From Alnus glutinosa (taxonomy: Eukaryota > Streptophyta > Magnoliopsida > Fagales > Betulaceae): DNA of 64,000 bases. The DNA is taken from NCBI RefSeq assembly GCF_958979055.1, contig NC_084892.1:5287501-5351500 (forward strand), in the 5' to 3' direction. Below, piece by piece: positions 58,228-64,000 of the stretch; positions within the stretch are counted from its first letter, which is position 1, and the number at the start of each line of letters is the position of its first letter. The translations under genes were made by a program, and so were the position numbers. Under the pieces are notes generated by a model. It saw only the letters and a list, made by a program, of their open reading frames with translations. It had not been told where the DNA came from and made no database searches.

Positions 58228-59994
58228 GACCATTGTATTTAGCGAAGGGGGTGGCCACCCCTATTTCACCGCTCCCAAGGCCCATTGAAATGATTTGCCA
58301 TCCCAAAACCCTTTGGTGATAGTTTTAGCCACCTTCATTTGGTCATTTGAAAACCCTAAGCCGATCATAGGGGGTTGTTAAGCCATCCTATTTTACCAAT
58401 AGGGGTTGCTAGACCACTCCAATTGTTTTTGTTTTTTAAATTTTCTTTTATTTTTTGATATTTTATTCCCCATTTGCATATTTTAGAGTTTACCTTATTA
58501 AAATGCATGTGCCTGACTCTCCATCCAAAATTATGAAAAAAAATTGACGGATGGTCTAACATGTCACATTTAGATTCTTTGGAGAGACACGAAAGGGATG
58601 TTATACAATAGGCATATTAATTGTGATTTTAAAAATTGTGTATTGAAATCGTTATTTTTTTAGAGAGTAATGATAGAAATGTAATTTTATCTCATAATTA
58701 TTCCACAATGCTGACCTAACAATTTCAACCAACACTTGAATCAATATTTGATAAAAATTTTAAAAATCAAGAGTTGATTGGGACTGCTACCATGTCACGT
58801 AAATAGTTATAAGATAAAGATGTATTTTATTACTCTCTTTCAAAATTGACACGTACCTAATATTAGACACAATTTACACATCAACAAGAAATACTCTGGC
58901 AAGTATTGTGTGCAAGAAAATTAAGGGCTCGTTTGGGTGTGATTTTTTATATTATATTATAGGAAAAAGTACACATACCCCCCCTCAAACTACCACATAA
59001 TTCTCAATGTCTCTCAAACCACCAATTTGGTCAATGTCCCCTCTCAATTAAGTAAAACCTTCAACTCCTAACGGCAGGGGTATAATAGTCATTTTGTTAC
59101 ATACCAAATGTCTAAAATAACCTTTTTAATTTAAGCAATTCCCTTAAAAATCTAAAAATCCCAATCCGATTAAAAAAGCGTCAATCAACAACACAAACCT
59201 TCTTCTTCTTCCAAAATAAGCAATTGGAGTCTTCTTCCCCAGACACAGACGCAGACTGAGAGATTGAATTGAGAATCTATCCCCCATGTCCCTTTTCTTC
59301 CCTTCCCTATTCTATCTTTCCCTTTCTTTTTCTCTTTTACGAGTTGAGAGAGAGAGAGAGAGATCGGGTTGATGCTTATGGGTGTTAATTTACCGGTGTT
59401 TTTGTGAGTGTGATTCTGTTTGGCCATTTGGGTTTTCGGTTGCTTTGGGTGTATGGGTTGTCGTTGATTTTTATTTTTTGAAGGAAAAGATGAATATTGA
59501 TCTTGAATTTTTAGTAGGTGTTTATGGTTGTATTTGGTGTTTTTGGTGGGGGGCTGAATGGTGTGGTCAACTTTTGTGTTGGGTTTTCCTTGAGTTTGAA
59601 GTTGGTTTATTGCTCTGGTTTGGTGGATTGGATGACCGAATTTAAAGGCTGTTTTGTCCTGGTGGAATGGTGGGTTTCAGTTTGCATATGCCATTTTGAA
59701 TGTAACTTTTAGAAATATTGGACAAAGGTTGGCCAGTTTCAGTATTTATTGAAAAGTCTATGAAACTTTGAAAATGTTGAAATTGGTGGACATCTGGCTT
59801 TTGGCTTATAACAAATGAGCACAGGTTTTAGAATTGATTTTGTAAATAAAGAAAAAAAGAAAAAAAGAAAAAAAGAAAAAAAAGATTGAAAGGGAACATA
59901 CCCATACGAATTTAAATGAAAATCAAATGCGAAACAAACAATGAGGGATAATTACATATGGCTTAAAAGATCCTTTTTCTGAAGTCAAATATTA
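58228..59994. other. Spacer between Harbinger-like elements
   Basis: Contains the MITE at 58,664, a one-ended foldback relative at 58,960-59,110 (CTCAAACTACCACATAATTC), and a leader-like pyrimidine-rich then GA-rich stretch (59,190-59,370). Plus-strand T/G-rich open frames follow but have no recognised domain. No convincing gene. Confidence 0.4.
58664..58848. mobile_element. MITE with AGAGAGTAAT termini
   Basis: AGAGAGTAATGATAGAAATG at left matches the complement of the right end AGAGAGTAATAAAATACATC. A TATCT-ATAA-TATT block follows on both sides. A related half occurs near 33,480-33,600. Confidence 0.65.
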
Positions 59995-60676
59995 GAGCAT
60001 TTACAGTGGGTTATGTAAAACCCACTATGAATGTATAATAGGTAACCAAAGCAAGAAAAAGCCCCTCCAACAGATTCTTTAAACTCAACGCTAGAATACA
60101 TTCACGAGCATTTGTGAACAGTATCACGCCACATCTATCAATATTTTATTCTTCTTTCTCTCACTTTCTTTCACCTTTTTCCTATTTTTCTCGTCATTCT
60201 CCGCGTCTCTCTCTTGTACTCTTCTCCTCCTCCTTTTTTCTTTTCTTTTTTTTTTTTTTTGTTTTTTATCCTTTTCCTTTCCATTGATTTGGCTTTGCTT
60301 TCCTGTTCGGTGAATTTTTTGGCAGTCTTGTAGGCTCAACAGGTTTTCTCTTTGGAGAAGTGTGCCAACAGGAGGATTCTAGGGTCGAAGACAAAGAGAA
60401 GGGGTAAGGAGAGGAACAGAGCGAAGCAGAGGACAAATGGGGTTGATGATCAGGTGATGGATGAAGGTACTGTTAAACAGGTCTGGTTTGGTGTGTAGAA
60501 GTTTTTGTACGGTGATGTGTTTTTAATTAAAATAAATAAAAATTAAAATCAATTATTTTAATAAAATAGAGAGAAGTTTAGATAAGCTGATAGAGGAAAG
60601 TGTTAAAAAGTGGTTAGCTAAACTATTAAAACTATTAAAGTAAATTTTAATTAACTATTTTAGATAATCAGTGGTC
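59995..60676. mobile_element. 682-bp Harbinger-like element with gene-like cargo
   Basis: TTA precedes the left end (59992-59994) and follows the right (60677-60679). The left end GAGCATTTACAGTGGG resembles the family termini at 57,299 and 61,962; the right end is diverged (complement GACCACTGATTATC). The right side is AT-rich as in the sister elements. The interior 60,340-60,480 is purine-rich and gene-like. Confidence 0.55.
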
Positions 60677-60679
60677 TTA

Positions 60680-61961
60680 AAAATCCGTTTATAACGGAAT
60701 TCTAGCATTTCTCTATTATCAAACGACTGCCTATCCATCTCAAACCGATATTAAACATAGGCCTCTCGATATTAAATGCTCTGTCCATCTAAAAAATCGA
60801 TCCAAGGGTTCCTGTATTTTTTTCTTTAATATATATATATATATATATTTGTCAGTAATCCATCAAAATCGTACTGTTGAAGTTGACAAAACATCATCAA
60901 AATACGTTCACAAATTTATGAGGGTGCATTGATTCCTCCTTTCAAGAAAATGAGTTTCTTCCAAAAAAAAGAAAAGAAAATGAGTAGGTGGAATTTTTAA
61001 TGAGTTCTAATTTTTCAATCTTAATACGAATTCAAATTAAGTACAATCACATTTATGATCTCAAGATCTAAATGTTGGATTTTTATTCTGTATTCTTAAA
61101 ATAAAATTATTAATAAAGAAATTATAATGCAAAAAACCTAAAATTATTTTTAATATTTGTATTAATTACAACAAAACATTTTATTTAAACAAAAAAAACA
61201 AAAAATATACCCTAAAATACAATAACAAACGTAGTTTAATTATTTAGAGTTACTCAAATTATTTTATGAAATCGAAGAATTTTGGCGGTATGCTTTTATA
61301 GAGGTCATAAATGTCACAAAAGCAATCTCATGCCTCGAAACACAGTAATGAACTCCTCTTTCCAGCTCAGCTCCACTGCTCACTTATTTGGCCACGCTAA
61401 TCCAAGACCCAACGTCTTGCAATTGCTTTTTCGCCCCCGTTCTTTTCTTCCTTCTTTTGCTACTGCATATCCTCCTCTGTCCTCCGGTCCTCTTTTGCTT
61501 GTTTTTTTCCTGCAGTTTCCATTTTGGTGAAACTGTGGACCACCCGTGAAAACTGCGAATCTTTCCAAGTTCGATCACGAGGGAGCTGCTCCTTCCTTTG
61601 TTTTTAAAAACATGCAAGTTTCGGGAGTGCAAAACTTGCACATCACTTTCCAGCAATGGAGGAGGTAGTGAATTGAATACGATTTCTTACAAAACACGCA
61701 AGAGAAGAGAAGGATGGAGACAATCGGGAAATTAAGTCTCGATAATTTCATCAGAGTCACCTTCAAGCTCTCTCTCTCTCAAACAACAGATCGATGAGTC
61801 TCTTTCAAGGTAATGCTCGATCTACTAATTTGCTAATCGCCTGCATTGTATTTCATCAAGGTTGTGAACCTTGCCTATAAATACTGTCTCTCCTGGCCTC
61901 CTCCATCACTTTGATATACGATCGAGTACTCCCTTCCTCACTCCTTTATACAACCAATTTA
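60680..61961. other. AT-rich spacer then promoter-like sequence
   Basis: 60,680-61,260 is AT-rich without features. 61,280-61,960 has balanced composition, pyrimidine-rich patches, and CTATAAATA at 61,876-61,884 followed by TCTCTCC, as in a TATA promoter. The following transcript would run straight into the Harbinger-like element at 61,962. No recognised protein. Confidence 0.35.
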
Positions 61962-62763
61962 GAACATCTCCAGCAGAGTGGTCAAATTTGAAAATATGAA
62001 CAGTAAATAGGCAGATCTGCTACTCACTGTTCACACAACAAATCTTTTTATTTATTTATTTTTTTTCCCTCACTCCTCTCTCTCGCCCACAGCACTGGCC
62101 GTCACTGCCAAACCCATTTCTTTGGTTCTCTCTCCCCTCTTTCTCTCACTTTCTCTCCTTCACTCAACCAAAAGCTCTGCACACTTCGTCTTGTCTTCAA
62201 CAGAGAGCTCGAGTGGGAGAGGACGAGAATCACAAAGAGAACGTGAGAGAATCATGCGGGAGAGATGGCGGACCCGCGATCCAGCTCCGGCGAAAATTTC
62301 CGTGGGTATGCCCTCTTTTGGCCGAAAATTTCAGGGGGTTTCAACCCTCTTCATTTTCGTTTGGTAATCACCGAATGGGTGTGAATTGAAGTTTGATTTT
62401 CTGGTGTGTTTGTCAGCAAAGTTTGGGTAGGTGATTGGGTTTTTTGTGTTGAAATTTCTTGGGTGTCTTGTTGCCATATCCGAATGTAAAAGGGGGTAAG
62501 GATCTATGGACGATTGAGAGAGTTGTTCACTTGCTCTGCTACTTCATAAGCCAGAAGTGCATGGATGAGCACCAGAGGACTGCTGCAACGGGGGTTGGAG
62601 ATGGAGAAGGAAAGGAAGAGAGAGAAAGAAAATAAAATAATATTTAAAATAAATAAATAGTAGAATAGAAAATGTGTTGGAGTGTTTTTAAGAAAATGAG
62701 TAGTTAAATAGATATTTGTATATTTTTTAATAACTATTTTACAAACTTTTGCTGCAGATGCTC
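61962..62763. mobile_element. 802-bp PIF/Harbinger-like element with gene-like cargo
   Basis: Flanked by TTA on both sides (61959-61961, 62764-62766). TIRs are GAACATCTCCAGCAG at left and GAGCATCTGCAGCAA as the complement of the right. The interior around 62,240-62,370 is GC-balanced, with an ATG (62,253) opening MRERWRTRDPAPAKIS and a long pyrimidine-rich leader before it. This looks like a captured 5' gene fragment. No transposase. Confidence 0.78.
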
Positions 62764-63590
62764 TTATAACTCCCTCTTCATTTAGCAAAATGAAAACCTT
62801 TATTTTAAATATCAATGCCGATATGCAATATGTAACAAAAATCGAGTCGGCTGAAAACGTAAATCAACTCTTCTAATTTTGGGTTTGGTTCTCTTTCAAT
62901 GTATTTCTTGTATGTTATTTATTAATTATTTTTTGATATATTGTTATGTGATCATGTGTTTTTTTAAGTCAAATGCAACCTATACAAAAATGTGTTTATT
63001 GTGGATTGCTCTTATAAAAAAAAAGAAACAAGAAAGTTTTTGTTTCTTTAATTTATATTTTTCTTCTTTATAACTTATTTTTTACTTAATATTTATTTAG
63101 TTTGTTATTTTTGAATTTTAGTGCCAAACATGCCATAATGTCTACAGAATTTCCAAGATTAAGATCTGTCTCACGAACTACTCCTTGCAAAGTAGTAGTA
63201 CTATGTGAACGCTGGATTTTCCACTTCTGATCGTTATGGCATGTTTGGCACTAAAATTCAAAAATAACAAACTAAATAAATATTAAGTAAAAAATAAATT
63301 ATAAAGAAGAAACATAAGTTAAAGAAACAAACCTACTTATTCTTTTTCTTATAAGAACAAATGACGGTGAACACATTTTTGCATAGGTCGCATTTGACCT
63401 AAATCACATAACAATATATTAAAAAATATTAATAAATAACATACAATAAATAAATTGAAAGAGAACCAAACCCAGAATTGGAAGAGTTGATTTCTGTTTT
63501 CAGTTGACTTGATTTTTGTCACATATTACATATCGGCATTGATATTTAAAATGAAGGTTTTCATTTTGCTAAATGGAAAGGGAGTTATAA
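62764..63590. repeat. 827-bp near-perfect inverted repeat (long hairpin locus)
   Basis: The left arm 62764-63138 (375 bases) and right arm 63234-63590 (357 bases) are reverse complements with scattered substitutions and small indels. The loop is 95 bases of unrelated sequence. The outer tips read TTATAACTCCC. The arm segments next to the loop, TAGTGCCAAACATGCCATAA and its complement, pair perfectly. No protein is encoded. It could be a foldback element, or a local inverted duplication able to give long double-stranded RNA. Confidence 0.9.
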
Positions 63591-63726
63591 ATCCTTCTCT
63601 TCCCTTGCATGTTTTGTTGAGCTGGAATCCAGGAAGCTCGCAAGAAAAAGTGGCATAATCCAACTGTTCTTGGGTCTCTCGATATTCTTCCAAGTTCATC
63701 ATCACAACTGCAACTGAGTGAAGCAC
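63526..63726 (-). other. Possible partial exon, unrecognised
   Basis: A 66-codon minus-strand frame (starting MLHSVAVVMMNLEEYRETQ) extends from unique sequence into the right arm of the inverted repeat. The part outside the arm (63,591-63,726) has a protein-like composition, but I recognise no family and see no clear splice sites. It may be chance. Confidence 0.2.
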
Positions 63727-63864
63727 ATCCCTGCCTCACAACCCTAGAATTCAATACAGTCAATTAAACAGTTACAAATGTAATAGTACCATTAGTGGGT
63801 TGGATGGGCTTAATTTTAGTAGTAGGCTCTTGTAACAGTTTGATTAGCTATATTGAATTCTAAG

Positions 63865-63922
63865 ATTGATTTATGGAATTGTAAATAGAATGAATTATGG
63901 AATTGTAAATAGAATGAATGAA
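63865..63922. repeat. 24-bp tandem duplication
   Basis: TTATGGAATTGTAAATAGAA occurs at about 63,872 and again at 63,896, in direct succession, followed by GAATGAATG. Confidence 0.8.
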
Positions 63923-64000
63923 TGCAAATAGAGAATATGATGAATTGTCGAAAGAAATGGAAGAATAATGAAATCTGTATTGAAATGGACAATTATCTTT

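Noticed and set aside
59382-59712. Gly/Trp/Phe-rich frames of 64-87 codons
   Set aside because: T/G-biased composition and no domain; looks like non-coding leader or repeat DNA.

Overview
The window is nuclear DNA of a flowering plant. The genes have spliced GT-AG introns, plant-type snRNA promoter elements, a P-class PPR protein, a plant UGT with a PSPG box, and a dense layer of plant MITEs and retroelement relics. The protein types and transposon style suggest a woody eudicot, but I cannot name the species.

Left third (1-22,300): a direct tandem segmental duplication. Unit A (about 1-8,750) carries a PPR gene (+), a MAM33/p32-like mitochondrial gene (-), a U2 snRNA gene (+) and only the promoter, exon 1 and most of intron 1 of NUP93. 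At 8,750/8,751 this truncated NUP93 runs into the promoter of the second PPR gene. Unit B (about 8,751-32,494) repeats PPR, MAM33-like and U2, then carries a complete NUP93. Unit B took about 4.9 kb of nested insertions (15,605-20,475): a 677-bp hAT element with an exact 8-bp target duplication, a Ty1-copia LTR/PBS relic, a polyA-tailed retroposon with a 15-bp target duplication, and a motif-rich repeat. Unit A shows signs of decay: its PPR has a premature stop and substitutions of probably conserved residues. In contrast, the U2 gene with a mutated TATA box is in unit B.

Middle: the complete 15-exon NUP93 (21,039-32,494, 863 aa), then 9 kb of gene-poor, foldback-rich DNA, then a two-exon UDP-glucosyltransferase of zeatin O-glucosyltransferase type (41,617-43,807, 481 aa) whose intron holds a long-TIR MITE with a 9-bp target duplication.

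Right third: intergenic DNA with a dead copia integrase, then the four-coding-exon tRNA-splicing endonuclease subunit SEN54 (minus, 48,360-51,252, 263 aa). Its probable 5'-UTR intron hosts a truncated LINE. From 53.7 kb on there is no recognisable conserved gene. Instead there are three PIF/Harbinger-like elements with TAA/TTA duplications and gene-like cargo, and an 827-bp near-perfect inverted repeat at 62,764-63,590 that could form a long hairpin RNA.

The genes are housekeeping genes of separate pathways (organelle RNA processing, mitochondrial matrix protein, spliceosome, nuclear pore, hormone/metabolite glucosylation, tRNA splicing). There is no sign of a functional cluster. The most interesting material is the duplication, its promoter rearrangements and the foldback loci.
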